From contig NZ_SWKM01000011.1 of assembly GCF_005871205.1 (NCBI RefSeq), positions 124,001 to 188,000 of the forward strand: DNA of 64,000 bases, read 5' to 3'. Numbering within the stretch: position 1 is the first letter of the stretch; every line of letters begins with the position of its first letter. The notes under the pieces were generated by a model. The model was not told the origin of the DNA. It searched no databases and saw only the letters and a program-made list of their open reading frames with translations. This document shows, piece by piece, positions 1-8,371 of this stretch. This stretch comes from Marinobacter alexandrii (GTDB lineage: Bacteria; Pseudomonadota; Gammaproteobacteria; Pseudomonadales; Oleiphilaceae). Made by a program: the position numbers and the translations under genes.

Positions 1-105
1 GACCTCGTGGGACGGGCGGTTGGTCTTTTCGCTGGCGCCGACCAGGGCAATGGTCCGGACGTTTTCCAGAATGGCCCGGAGCTGGGCCGGTGAGCTGTGT
101 GGCAT
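1..105 (-). CDS. CoA-binding protein (YccU-like), N-terminal 35 residues only
   Basis: Partial gene running off the left edge. Translation from the ATG at 105-103 gives 35 residues beginning MPHSSPAQL, followed by RTIALVGASEKTNRPSHEV. The hydrophobic strand ending in VGAS, followed by a K/R-x-S-x-x-V stretch, is the start of the CoA_binding Rossmann fold of the YccU family (normally about 140 residues). The family binds CoA in vitro, but its role is not established. It lies on the same strand as and downstream of folX, so it may be the last gene of that transcript. Only the N-terminus is visible, so the call is moderately sure. Confidence 0.7.
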   Translation of the reverse strand, partial: MPHSSPAQLRAILENVRTIALVGASEKTNRPSHEV

Positions 106-126
106 GGCTGTTTGCTACCCGCGTTG

Positions 127-501
127 TTAGCGATGGGCCTCGAGACAGACCGAGACGGATTCGGCGTAACGCAGCGCGTGGGGCTTATCAATTTCGACCT
201 GTGCCCACTGCACCGCCGCGTGCTCCATGACAATGCTTAGCACCTCGTGAGTCAAGCGCTCAAGCAGGGCGAACCGATTGCCGTCCACATGGTGAATGAC
301 CTGCTTGGTGATCGTTCGGTAATTCAGGGCCGCTGAGATTTCGTTCTCGTTGATGGCGTCAGTCGCATCGTAGGTCAGACAGACATTGATCAGTACATCC
401 TGCTGGTTGTTGATCTCCTCTTCCTTGATGCCGATGTAGGCTCGGAGCAGCAGGTCTTTAATACGGACCCGGGCCTGATGGTTGCCGGTTACGTCTGTCA
501 T
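127..501 (-). CDS. folX: Dihydroneopterin triphosphate 2'-epimerase FolX
   Basis: This 124-residue member of the FolB/FolX tunnelling fold epimerises 7,8-dihydroneopterin triphosphate to the monapterin form, in the cytoplasm. The sequence RIKDLLLRAYIGIKEEEINNQQD, ALNYRTITK and EIDKPHALRYAESVS matches E. coli FolX much better than FolB: IKEEEINN, NYRT and DKxHALRYADSVS are FolX signatures. The length is typical (about 120). It lies 24 nt downstream of folE on the same strand, as in Pseudomonas, where folE1-folX(-folM) supply tetrahydromonapterin. The alternative, a true dihydroneopterin aldolase, is less likely because of these motifs and the folE neighbour. Confidence 0.88.
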   Translation of the reverse strand: MTDVTGNHQARVRIKDLLLRAYIGIKEEEINNQQDVLINVCLTYDATDAINENEISAALNYRTITKQVIHHVDGNRFALLERLTHEVLSIVMEHAAVQWAQVEIDKPHALRYAESVSVCLEAHR

Positions 502-525
502 AGCGCCTCCGTTATCCGGTTGGGA

Positions 526-1095
526 TCAGCGGTTGTTACCAATGAGATTCAGGAACTCGGTACGAGTAGCCTGGGATTTCCGGAACTGGCCCAGCATCAT
601 CGAGGTCTTCATGCGCGAGTTCTGCTTCTCTACGCCACGCATCATCATGCACATGTGCTGAGCCTCAATGACCACGGCGACGCCCTTGGCATTGGTGACT
701 TCCTCGATAGCTTCCGCGATCTGTCGCGTCAGGTTTTCCTGAATCTGCAGCCGCCTGGCATACATGTCGACAATACGAGCAAACTTGGACAGTCCAAGCA
801 CCCGCCCTTGGGGTAAATAAGCGATGTGGCACTTGCCGATGAATGGCAGCATATGGTGTTCACACATGCTGTACAGCTCAATGTCCTGGACCATTACCAT
901 CTCATCCATGGCGGATTCGAACACGGCGTTGTTGACCAGGTCGGACAGGCTCTGCTGATAACCCTGGGTGAGAAACTGCATGGCCTTGGCGGCGCGCATG
1001 GGGGTGTCTTGCAGACCTTCGCGGTCGGTGTCTTCACCGAGCCCATTGATGATGGCGCTATAGTGACCTGCGAGGTCGTCAAGGAGTTTGGTCAT
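526..1095 (-). CDS. folE: GTP cyclohydrolase I (type IA, zinc)
   Basis: GTP cyclohydrolase I converts GTP to 7,8-dihydroneopterin triphosphate, the first pterin step. The 189-residue protein shows the family core: [13 protein letters not shown] near residue 20, MCEHHMLPF at 77-85, a [10 protein letters not shown] stretch and RLQIQENLT. The zinc ligands are visible as Cys78, His81 and Cys149 (QHMCMMMRG). I start at the ATG at 1095 (MTKLLDD), which fits the family length; an upstream in-frame start at 1131 would add an unconserved 12 residues. It heads a folE-folX unit and is divergent from the hydrolase at 1289, with about 190 bp between them for promoters. Confidence 0.93.
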   Translation of the reverse strand: MTKLLDDLAGHYSAIINGLGEDTDREGLQDTPMRAAKAMQFLTQGYQQSLSDLVNNAVFESAMDEMVMVQDIELYSMCEHHMLPFIGKCHIAYLPQGRVLGLSKFARIVDMYARRLQIQENLTRQIAEAIEEVTNAKGVAVVIEAQHMCMMMRGVEKQNSRMKTSMMLGQFRKSQATRTEFLNLIGNNR

Positions 1096-1288
1096 AGTTA
1101 AGTCCGATCTGCTGTGTCTTACGAGGGCCAAAGCTTAAGGTAATTTGTCTGTCATCTCTACGCTTTACGAGGCGAGTAAGGGAAAAGACCACTTTCAGTT
1201 CACTGCAATCAGAAACGGGACAGCGGCTATGGCAGCCAGCGCGTGATTGTTTTACAGTTTGGGGCTGGAAAATCGCCGGGGATAAAGG

Positions 1289-2203
1289 ATGGAACAGGTG
1301 ATCGCCAACGACCGTAAGGCCGTGCCCAGGCACGAAGAGGGCACCCTGGAAGGGTGGCAGCAGGGAGGCAAGTGGTTCAAGTACGAAGGCCATGCCATAT
1401 TCAGCCGTATGGCCGGCCAGGGCGAACCCTTGGTACTGATACATGGCTTCCCCACCGCCAGTTGGGACTGGAGCCGGATCTGGCCCATGCTGACTCAGCA
1501 ATACAATGTACTGACACTCGATATGCTCGGGTTTGGGTTCTCTGACAAGCCGATCAGCTACCCCTACAGCATTGAAGATCAGGCGGACCTTTTACAGGGC
1601 TGGATTGAGGGTTTGGGGCTCACATCGGTGCATCTGTTTGCCCACGACTATGGCTGCAGTGTGACGCAGGAACTGCTGGCCCGTGAGCAGGAGGGCGGGC
1701 TGCCGTTTTGTATTGCGAGTATCTGTTTCCTGAATGGAGCGCTTTTCCCGGAGGTCCACCAACCCCTGCTCATTCAGAAGCTCTTGCGCAGCCCGTTTGG
1801 CGGATTGATCAGCCGTGGCTTGACCCGCCGAACCTTTGAGCGCAATTTTCGCCGCTTGTTTGGTAGCCAAAATCCGCCTGATCAGGTCGATATGGAGGAT
1901 TTCTGGCACCTGCTGACCTACAACAACGGCCGAGGCATTCTGCATCACCTGATTCAGTTCATGGAGGAGCGGCGCTGTCACCGCAATCGCTGGGTGGGGG
2001 CGCTGCAAAACGCCAGCCAGCCGATGCGCCTGATTTCCGGTGCCGCGGATCCGGTTTCGGGCGCCGCCATGGCGCGGCGTTACCGCGAACTGATCGCCAA
2101 TCCCGATGTTGTCAGCCTGAGGAGCATCGGGCACTACCCCCATTTTGAATGCCCATGGGATGTCTTTGGGGCCTATCGGGAATTCCGCAAGCGGGTCGGC
2201 TGA
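1289..2203 (+). CDS. Alpha/beta hydrolase with Asp nucleophile, MEST/PEG1-like
   Basis: A 304-residue alpha/beta hydrolase. Visible landmarks are the oxyanion-side motif LIHGFPTASWDW, the DMLGFGFSDKP loop, the nucleophile elbow AHDYGCS with Asp120, and a C-terminal SIGHYPHFE with His282. An Asp in the elbow is the epoxide hydrolase / haloalkane dehalogenase arrangement. The cap region (LFPEVHQPLLIQKLL, then NRWVGAL) closely matches what I remember of vertebrate mesoderm-specific transcript protein MEST. The substrate is unknown, and the neighbours (pterin genes, a diguanylate cyclase) give no clue. The start ATG follows a purine-rich GATAAAGG. A generic epoxide hydrolase annotation would also be defensible. 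Confidence 0.8.
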   Translation: MEQVIANDRKAVPRHEEGTLEGWQQGGKWFKYEGHAIFSRMAGQGEPLVLIHGFPTASWDWSRIWPMLTQQYNVLTLDMLGFGFSDKPISYPYSIEDQADLLQGWIEGLGLTSVHLFAHDYGCSVTQELLAREQEGGLPFCIASICFLNGALFPEVHQPLLIQKLLRSPFGGLISRGLTRRTFERNFRRLFGSQNPPDQVDMEDFWHLLTYNNGRGILHHLIQFMEERRCHRNRWVGALQNASQPMRLISGAADPVSGAAMARRYRELIANPDVVSLRSIGHYPHFECPWDVFGAYREFRKRVG

Positions 2204-2216
2204 GGACTAATCTCGG

Positions 2217-3275
2217 TCAGGTCGCCGCCGCGTCCGGAGGGGGTTCGGTAACGGATGGGACCGGCCGACGGGCGTTGACCACCTGGTTACGGCCATGAGC
2301 CTTGGCTTGGTACAGCGCCTGATCTGCACGGTTCAGCCACACCGACCAGGTTTCACCGTGGCTTACCTCTGCCACGCTAGCGCTGGCGGTGAGCTTGATA
2401 TTGTTCAGGAATGGACGCGCGCTGATGCTGGCCAGGAGTTGGTGGGCAAGGGTGTCGGCGTCCCGCTGACGGGTCTCGGGCAGTACGATCATGAATTCCT
2501 CACCGCCGATTCGGAACAGCTGGTCGATTTCCCTAAGCCGTTTGCGGAGTCGCGTTGCCATTTCTCTCAGCACCTGGTCACCGGCTTGGTGCCCCCACTC
2601 GTCATTGATGGCCTTGAAAAAATCCAGATCCAGTAATATCAGGCTCGACACCCGTTCGTAACGCTCCCGCATCTGGATTTGCGTATTCAGGACGTCGGCC
2701 AACTGGGATCGGTTCAGGCAGCCGGTAAGGGGATCGGTGGTGGCAAGCCAGATCAGCTCCTGCTGCAGCTTGCCGACCAGCCACGCAAAGACCATCGCGA
2801 AGACGCAGGTCAGGCCAAGGGACACGACAATCCGCCAGAACTCGGTCTCCGGCAGGTACAGGAAGGAAATAACGGCCATCACGGAGATGAACACGATGTT
2901 GCTGGCGATGGCTTCGCGCAGGGGCAGCAGGAAGAACAGAGCGGTGGCGGCCGGATAGGCCCAGTACAGGCCGGAGTGGCCGTTGAGCACGGTGGAGTAG
3001 CCGGCGGCAACCACGGCCAGGAACGGAAAAAGGCGCCCGTTCAGAAAGTAACTATTGCGAAACTTTAGAAAGGCGATCACCAGAAGCGCGTTCAAACAGA
3101 ACAGAATCAGAAGGGCGGACAGCAGATAATGCTTCTGCTGCCACTGCACCAGGATCAGCGGAGCGATTGCAACAAATGCCCAGAAGTGAAGGTGGTACAT
3201 CAGTTGCCGTCGGAAGCCCAGAACGGCAAGGGTAGGGTTGCGGGCGATTTGGTCACCTGGGGAAAACAGATTCAC
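2217..3275 (-). CDS. Membrane-bound diguanylate cyclase (GGDEF)
   Basis: This protein makes c-di-GMP from two GTP. The 352-residue sequence has about five or six hydrophobic segments in residues 25-170 (no recognised ligand domain), then a GGDEF domain from about residue 180: DPLTGCLNR, DLDFFKAINDEWGH, and the active-site motif GGEEF. The inhibitory I-site RxxD (REID) sits exactly five residues before GGEEF, so product inhibition is likely retained. No EAL domain. It converges with the hydrolase, with 13 nt between stops. The signal sensed by the membrane part is unknown. Confidence 0.92.
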   Translation of the reverse strand: MNLFSPGDQIARNPTLAVLGFRRQLMYHLHFWAFVAIAPLILVQWQQKHYLLSALLILFCLNALLVIAFLKFRNSYFLNGRLFPFLAVVAAGYSTVLNGHSGLYWAYPAATALFFLLPLREAIASNIVFISVMAVISFLYLPETEFWRIVVSLGLTCVFAMVFAWLVGKLQQELIWLATTDPLTGCLNRSQLADVLNTQIQMRERYERVSSLILLDLDFFKAINDEWGHQAGDQVLREMATRLRKRLREIDQLFRIGGEEFMIVLPETRQRDADTLAHQLLASISARPFLNNIKLTASASVAEVSHGETWSVWLNRADQALYQAKAHGRNQVVNARRPVPSVTEPPPDAAAT

Positions 3276-3456
3276 AGCTTACTCCCGCTGCCTGGGAAAC
3301 ACCGACGGCTGCCAGTGTAGAACGATTCAAATAGTAGCATGCGCTTTCTGACAAAGAAGCACTAACTGTCGCCATTTGCGACATTTTGTCGGCCTGTGCT
3401 TGGCTGTGTTTGCGTTGCTTCGTTAAACTTCGCGCCTTGACGAGAGGGACTGCCAC

Positions 3457-4539
3457 ATGACCGCAATTCATACCCGGCCGCCAGCACTGACGATCCGCGC
3501 CGGCCGGCGCGCTATGCAGCGGCTGAAAGACAAGCCACTGGGCCCGGAAGATGTCCATGTTATTCCCGGTGCCGCTGGAGGCCCCAAAGCCCTCGGGCTT
3601 AGTGGCCTGGACAAGGCCATTTTCGGCGACTGGTTGCCGGCGGTGCCGCAGGAGCGTTCGCTGATCGGCTCGTCCATTGGCAGCTGGCGCTTTGCTGCGG
3701 TGGCTTCCTCCGACGATCCCAAGGCTCAGCTCACCAAGCTGGCGGAGCTGTATACCTGCCAGCGCTTCGCCAAGGGTGTCAGTGCGGCGGAAGTCAGTCG
3801 CAAGAGTGTGTTGTTCCTGGAAACGCTGCTGTCTGGCTGTGAGGACTACATCCTCAACCACCCCTGGTACCGGTTGAATGTGGTGGTGGTGCGCAGTCTG
3901 GGCATGCTCGAACACGATACCCGGGGCCGGCTCAGTCTGGGTCTGATGAATGCCATCAGTGCCAACATGGTCAGTCGCCGACACCTGGGCCGATTCATGG
4001 AACGGGGCATTCTGCACGACGCCCGGCTCAAGGCACCGGTCTCCAAGCTGATTGATTTCCCCAGCCACGAAGTCGCCCTGACCCGTGACAACCTATTGCC
4101 GGCGTTATTGGCGTCCGCCTCCATTCCCATGGTGATGTCCGGGGTCCGGAATATTCCGGGTGCGCCCGAGGGCGTGTACCGGGACGGCGGGCTGCTGGAC
4201 TATCACCTGGACTTGCCCTACGAGCAGCCCGGGGTGATTCTGTACCCGCACTTCACCGACAAGGTGGTGCCAGGCTGGTTTGACAAGACCCTGCCCTGGC
4301 GTCGCGGCGATGCCACCCGGCTGCAGGACGTGGTATTGGTGGCGCCGTCGAAGGAATACCTGGAGACCCTCCCGGACCGCAAGCTGCCGGACCGGAAGGA
4401 TTTCGAGACTTACGTGAACAATGATCAGGGCCGGGAACGGGCCTGGCGCAAGGCGATTGCCGAAAGCGACCGCCTGGGTGATGAGTTCATGGAACTGACC
4501 GAAACCGGCAAGCTGACCGAGGTGCTGCGCCCGCTCTGA
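3457..4539 (+). CDS. Patatin-like phospholipase
   Basis: A 360-residue patatin-family acyl hydrolase. It shows the Gly-rich oxyanion stretch PGAAGGPKAL near the start, the nucleophile elbow GSSIG with Ser73, and the dyad partner DGG with Asp243 (YRDGGLLD). These form the Ser-Asp dyad of patatins. No signal peptide or extra domain is seen, so it is probably cytoplasmic or peripheral. The substrate (phospholipid or other ester) cannot be told from sequence. It stands alone, convergent with arsJ (stops 3 nt apart). ATG start at 3457 after a GAGAGGGA-type ribosome binding site. Confidence 0.85.
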   Translation: MTAIHTRPPALTIRAGRRAMQRLKDKPLGPEDVHVIPGAAGGPKALGLSGLDKAIFGDWLPAVPQERSLIGSSIGSWRFAAVASSDDPKAQLTKLAELYTCQRFAKGVSAAEVSRKSVLFLETLLSGCEDYILNHPWYRLNVVVVRSLGMLEHDTRGRLSLGLMNAISANMVSRRHLGRFMERGILHDARLKAPVSKLIDFPSHEVALTRDNLLPALLASASIPMVMSGVRNIPGAPEGVYRDGGLLDYHLDLPYEQPGVILYPHFTDKVVPGWFDKTLPWRRGDATRLQDVVLVAPSKEYLETLPDRKLPDRKDFETYVNNDQGRERAWRKAIAESDRLGDEFMELTETGKLTEVLRPL

Positions 4540-4542
4540 GCC

Positions 4543-5736
4543 TCAGGCCGAGACCGGGCGCCGTTCCGGCAGTCCGGTTGCGATCAGCGCGGCCAGGGCG
4601 ATCAGCCCGGAAGACAGCCACAGGCACGCTTCGAGACCGTAAACCTGGTAGACCCAGCCCGACAGCACCGTACCCAGCAGGCGGCCGGCGGCGTTGGACA
4701 TGTAATAGAAGCCAACGTCCAGAGACACACCGTCGCCGCGGGCATAGCTGACGATCAGGTAGCTGTGCAGGGACGAATTGATGGCGAACAGCACACCGAA
4801 CAGCAGCAGCCCGCCAACCACCGCCACCTGCGGTGATACCCCGGTGATCAGCCCCAGGGCAATGGCCGCCGGAACCACCGCCAGTAGCGCGGCCCAGAGC
4901 ACCGCCGGCAGGCGCCCGGCCTGATCGCCCGTTATGCGTGGAGCCACAGTCTGCACGATACCGTAGCCAATGACCCAGCTGGCCATGAAGCCACCCACCT
5001 GCCAGAAATCCCAGCCGAACACCGTGTGCAGGTAAACCGGCAGGGCCACCACGAACCAGACGTCGCGGGCGCCGAACAGGAATAGCCGGGCACCGGAGAG
5101 CAGGTTGATCGGACGGCTCTTGGACAGGATGTCGGTGAACTTTGGCTTGGCCTTGCTCTTGCCAAGGTCCTGCTGCAACAGCACCAGGCTGGACAGCCAA
5201 ATCAGCACCAGCACCGAGGCCATGGCAATGACCGCGCCCCGGAACCCGATCGTCATCAACAGCACGCCGCCCAGGAAGAAGCCCACGCCCTTGAGGGTGT
5301 TCTTGGAGCCGGTCAGCAGCGCCACCCAGCGATAGAGCTTGCCCTGTTCGGCATCCGAGACCAGCAGTTTGATACCACTCTTCGCCGACATCTTGTTCAG
5401 GTCCTTGGCAATGCCGGACAGTGCCTGGGCCGCCATGACCCAGGGTACTGTCAAGGCGGCGGCGGGCACGGCCAGCATCGCCAGCGCCACGATCTGCAGC
5501 AACAGGCCCACATTCATGGTGCGATTAAGGCCCATACGCGCGCCCAGGTAGCCACCGAGCAGATTGGTGACCACCCCAAAGAACTCGTAGAAAACAAAGA
5601 GCAGGGCAATTTCCAGCGGCGAATAGCCGAGCTGGTGGAAATGCAGCACCACCAGCATCCTCAGGGCGCCGTCGGTCAGGGTAAAGGTCCAGTAATTGCC
5701 GGTAATGACCAGGTATTGTCGGATGGCGGCGGTCAT
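4543..5736 (-). CDS. arsJ: ArsJ, MFS exporter of 1-arseno-3-phosphoglycerate
   Basis: A 397-residue major facilitator with about 11-12 hydrophobic segments. The N-terminus RQYLVITGNYWTFTLTDGALR and the loop YEFFGVVTNLLGGYLGARMGL are characteristic of ArsJ. ArsJ exports 1-arseno-3-phosphoglycerate, which the partner GAPDH makes from arsenate and glyceraldehyde 3-phosphate; the product then breaks down outside, so the pair removes arsenate. The gene follows that GAPDH with a single base between stop and start, so they are co-transcribed. The pairing raises confidence well above that for a lone MFS gene. No arsC, arsB or arsR is visible nearby. Confidence 0.9.
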   Translation of the reverse strand: MTAAIRQYLVITGNYWTFTLTDGALRMLVVLHFHQLGYSPLEIALLFVFYEFFGVVTNLLGGYLGARMGLNRTMNVGLLLQIVALAMLAVPAAALTVPWVMAAQALSGIAKDLNKMSAKSGIKLLVSDAEQGKLYRWVALLTGSKNTLKGVGFFLGGVLLMTIGFRGAVIAMASVLVLIWLSSLVLLQQDLGKSKAKPKFTDILSKSRPINLLSGARLFLFGARDVWFVVALPVYLHTVFGWDFWQVGGFMASWVIGYGIVQTVAPRITGDQAGRLPAVLWAALLAVVPAAIALGLITGVSPQVAVVGGLLLFGVLFAINSSLHSYLIVSYARGDGVSLDVGFYYMSNAAGRLLGTVLSGWVYQVYGLEACLWLSSGLIALAALIATGLPERRPVSA

Positions 5737-5737
5737 G

Positions 5738-6742
5738 TCAGGCAGCGCCCACCTTGCGCATCAGTTCCGCGGTCCGGTTGGCATAGCCCCATTCGTTGTC
5801 GTACCAGGCGTAGAGTTTGACCTGGGTGTCGTTGACCACCATGGTCGACAGCGCGTCAATGATCGAGGAGCGGGGGTCGGTCCGGTAGTCGATGGACACC
5901 AGCGGCCGTTCCTCGTAGCCCAGAATCCCGTTCAGTTCGCCTTCGGCGGCTTCTTTCAGAAACTGGTTCACGGTGTCCCGGTCTGTTGGCGTGTCGACTT
6001 CAAACACGCAGTCGGTCAGGGAGGCATTGGTGAGGGGGACACGGACCGCATGCCCGTCCAGCCGGCCCTTCAGCTCCGGAAAGATCTCAATGATGGCCGT
6101 GGCAGAGCCGGTGGTGGTTGGAATCAGCGAGCTGCCGCAGGCCCGGGCCCGGCGCAGGTCCTTGTGTGGGGCGTCGATGATGGTCTGGGTGTTGGTCAGG
6201 CTATGGATGGTGGTGATGGAGCCGTGCTTGATGCCCAGTTTTTCGTGAATCACTTTGACCACCGGCGCCAGGCAGTTGGTGGTGCAGGACGCCGCGGTGA
6301 CGATCCGGTCCGTGGCCGGATCGAACAGATGATCATTCACCCCCACGACCAGGTTCTTGGCACCGGCCTCTTTCACCGGAGCTGTGACCACCACCCGTTT
6401 GACGCCCTGATTCAGGTAATCCTGCAGCACGTCGACCTTCTTCATCACACCACTGGCTTCGATGACCACGTCACAACCGGACCAGTCGGTCTCCGCGATC
6501 GTGCGGTTGTGAGTCACCCGGATACGGCGTTCGTCGACCACTATATGAGTACCGTCGACGCCGGCATCACGGTTCCAGCGCCCGTGAATACTGTCGAAGG
6601 TGAGCAGGTGGGCCAGTGTGCCGGCATCCGCACCCGGGTCGTTGATGGCAACAAACTCAACCTCTGGCCAGTCCCAGGCGGCACGCAACGCCAGTCTGCC
6701 AATTCGGCCAAAGCCATTAATGCCTACTTTGATGGTGCTCAT
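5738..6742 (-). CDS. ArsJ-associated glyceraldehyde-3-phosphate dehydrogenase
   Basis: A complete 334-residue GAPDH: N-terminal NAD-binding [14 protein letters not shown], the catalytic motif AASCTTNC with Cys153, an ending [10 protein letters not shown], and NDP in the cofactor region ([11 protein letters not shown]). In ars operons this paralogue uses arsenate in place of phosphate to form 1-arseno-3-phosphoglycerate, exported by ArsJ. The assignment rests on the immediate neighbour arsJ (1-nt gap); in sequence alone it would be an ordinary GAPDH. It is the first gene of the unit, about 160 nt downstream of the palindrome at 6903-6930, which probably controls it. Confidence 0.9.
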   Translation of the reverse strand: MSTIKVGINGFGRIGRLALRAAWDWPEVEFVAINDPGADAGTLAHLLTFDSIHGRWNRDAGVDGTHIVVDERRIRVTHNRTIAETDWSGCDVVIEASGVMKKVDVLQDYLNQGVKRVVVTAPVKEAGAKNLVVGVNDHLFDPATDRIVTAASCTTNCLAPVVKVIHEKLGIKHGSITTIHSLTNTQTIIDAPHKDLRRARACGSSLIPTTTGSATAIIEIFPELKGRLDGHAVRVPLTNASLTDCVFEVDTPTDRDTVNQFLKEAAEGELNGILGYEERPLVSIDYRTDPRSSIIDALSTMVVNDTQVKLYAWYDNEWGYANRTAELMRKVGAA

Positions 6743-6890
6743 GTTCAGTGCCTCCTAATAGCGCTGGGCCAGGGTTTTAGTTTTTGGCTGTGGAAACCAG
6801 TGTCGGGTCCGGTTAGCGAGGATCACAGCCGCCAGAAACCCGGCACGGTGGGGGGGCGGGTTCTCTGATTGTTGGCGCCAGCGCTCATGT

Positions 6891-6919
6891 ATATTACTAA
6901 CTTCGTATATGCTTAAAAG
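6891..6919 (-). promoter_or_regulatory. Possible promoter of the GAPDH-arsJ unit
   Basis: On the minus strand a TAATAT (-10-like, at 6896-6891) lies 17 bp after CTTTTA (a weak -35, at 6919-6914). The -35 and spacer overlap the palindrome at 6903-6930, as expected if a repressor blocks this promoter. The -35 match is poor, so this is a suggestion. Confidence 0.35.
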
Positions 6920-6930
6920 TGCATATACGA
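6903..6930. promoter_or_regulatory. Perfect 10-8-10 inverted repeat, putative ArsR-type operator
   Basis: Arms TCGTATATGC (6903-6912) and GCATATACGA (6921-6930) are exact reverse complements, separated by TTAAAAGT. It lies in the 275-bp region between the divergent GAPDH-arsJ unit and the CDGSH gene. An AT-rich palindrome here fits the operator of an ArsR/SmtB-family repressor responding to arsenic, but no arsR gene is in the window. The identity of the binding protein is inferred. Confidence 0.55.
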
Positions 6931-7017
6931 TAACCGGCAATGAGTGGCCAGGCAAGTGTCTTTGGGGAATTGTCTATACTGCCTCTACCTGAGGGCAAGA
7001 TTGTTACCGGAGGTGGT

Positions 7018-7266
7018 ATGAGTGATGACAGAGCGCTGGTTGCCAGCAAGACACCCTATTCCGTGCTGGTCGAGGCGGGAAAGAACTACCTGTGGTGCGC
7101 CTGTGGCCGCAGCCAGAACCAGCCGTTTTGCGATGGCTCCCACAAGGGCACCGGATTCACCCCGGTAAAATTCACCGCGGAAAAAAAGGAGTGGGTCTGG
7201 TTCTGTGGTTGCAAGCAGACGGGTTCAGCGCCTTTGTGCGATGGCACCCACAAAACCCTGACTTAA
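7018..7266 (+). CDS. CDGSH-type iron-sulfur protein (two motifs)
   Basis: An 82-residue protein with two CDGSH-type [2Fe-2S] sites: [16 protein letters not shown] (about residues 26-41) and [16 protein letters not shown] (about 62-77), each with the C-x-C...C-x3-H (3Cys-1His) ligand set. Small bacterial double-CDGSH proteins of this size are known; their roles are mostly untested (redox or cluster transfer). I start at the ATG at 7018, preceded by GGAGGTGGT; an upstream in-frame start at 6940 adds an unconserved leader and lacks such a site. Divergent from the arsenate unit, sharing the intergenic palindrome. Confidence 0.88.
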   Translation: MSDDRALVASKTPYSVLVEAGKNYLWCACGRSQNQPFCDGSHKGTGFTPVKFTAEKKEWVWFCGCKQTGSAPLCDGTHKTLT

Positions 7267-7276
7267 AGGTTCAGGG
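7256..7276 (-). terminator. Possible minus-strand terminator after the PAS sensor gene
   Basis: CCCTGA (7256-7261) pairs with TCAGGG (7271-7276); read on the minus strand the stem is followed by TTTTG. The stem is only six pairs and the loop overlaps the stop codon of the CDGSH gene, so this is tentative. Confidence 0.35.
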
Positions 7277-8281
7277 CTAAGGGTGGGGCACGGCGCTGAG
7301 GCGAAAGCCGCTCAGGCCATGCACGGGGTCGGTCAGTGCCAGGATCCTGAGCGTGACCTCGACAATGCTTTCGCCGTCGCCGTGATGCAGCGGCACGTCA
7401 ATGCGTTCAATGGAATGGTCGGCGCGGGCAGCGTTCAGCGCCCGCCGGAAATTCTCACGGCAGTTCGCCGCTATCAGTTTTTCAAAGGGTTGGCCGCCGA
7501 GATCGGACGGTGCCCGTTCCAGCAATTCAGCGAGTTGCGGGGAAATAAAGCCAATGTGGCCGGTTTCGTCGAGTTCACCAATGATCGCTCCGGACAGGGC
7601 CACCAGATCTCGGCTGCGTTGCTCACTGTCATCAAGGGCCTGGCGCAGAATGGTTTTCTCGACCTGCAGATTGGTGACTTGCTGGTCGAAGCCCGCTTCC
7701 CGAAGCTCCATTCCCCAGATCTGTTTCTCCTTGGCGTGTAACCGGCGGCACTGAACCAGCGCCAGCGCGGTTGCCACGAGGGTCAGGCAGCCGCCAGCCA
7801 GCCAGACGTTTCTGAGTGCAGTGTCGGAGGCCTGCTCCAGCAGTGCCCGCGCCGGCACCGTGGTCAGCATCCAGCTGAAATTCTCCGAGCTGACCTCGGT
7901 CCTCAGGGCCAGGGTAGGGTCGATGGGGCCCTGGGTCCGAATCTGGAACAGCGGGCGCTTGGTGTGCCTGGCCAGGGTATCAACCCGAACACCGAGGCTC
8001 GGTGGTAACGCATCATTGAATACGGCTTGTAGCCAGTCCTGGGCAGCAGGCTGCGCCGAGGCCTCGTCGCTTACCTGACTAGGTGCCCTCGCCAGCAACA
8101 GATGAACCAGGGCCTGATGTTCGGCTTGGTAACGGGCCTCCGCCAATTGGCGGGCCCGGTTTGATTCCTGATGGGCGGTGAACGCTGTCGACGCCACACC
8201 GACGATCAGAATAACCAGCGGCACCCAGAGGCCCGGCCAACGGCGGGCCCGACCGGTTGGGTAAGTCGATGTGATGTCCAT
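7277..8281 (-). CDS. Membrane PAS sensor protein without a recognisable output domain
   Basis: A 334-residue protein: cytoplasmic N-terminus, membrane helix at about 18-37 (LWVPLVILIVGVASTAF), a periplasmic part of about 120 residues, a second helix at about 158-178, a coiled coil (EKQIWGMELREAGFDQQVTNL onward), then a PAS-like domain at about 228-330 (SGAIIGELDETGHIGFISPQLAELL). It ends there: no kinase, GGDEF, EAL or MA domain follows. It could act by protein contact or be a truncated sensor kinase; no kinase remnants are seen around it. No homologue is recognised by name. Confidence 0.6.
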   Translation of the reverse strand: MDITSTYPTGRARRWPGLWVPLVILIVGVASTAFTAHQESNRARQLAEARYQAEHQALVHLLLARAPSQVSDEASAQPAAQDWLQAVFNDALPPSLGVRVDTLARHTKRPLFQIRTQGPIDPTLALRTEVSSENFSWMLTTVPARALLEQASDTALRNVWLAGGCLTLVATALALVQCRRLHAKEKQIWGMELREAGFDQQVTNLQVEKTILRQALDDSEQRSRDLVALSGAIIGELDETGHIGFISPQLAELLERAPSDLGGQPFEKLIAANCRENFRRALNAARADHSIERIDVPLHHGDGESIVEVTLRILALTDPVHGLSGFRLSAVPHP

Positions 8282-8371
8282 GCGCTTCTTCCCGAGTTAT
8301 GGCGGTCGAGTGCCACACTCCTTCAGTGATGTTCCTTCACTTTAGACCAGTCAGTGTTGGCTGGGAAATTC

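Noticed and set aside
5696..6868. Long plus-strand open frame opposite GAPDH
   Set aside because: Composition follows the GAPDH gene read backwards, with no recognisable motif; typical shadow in high-GC DNA.
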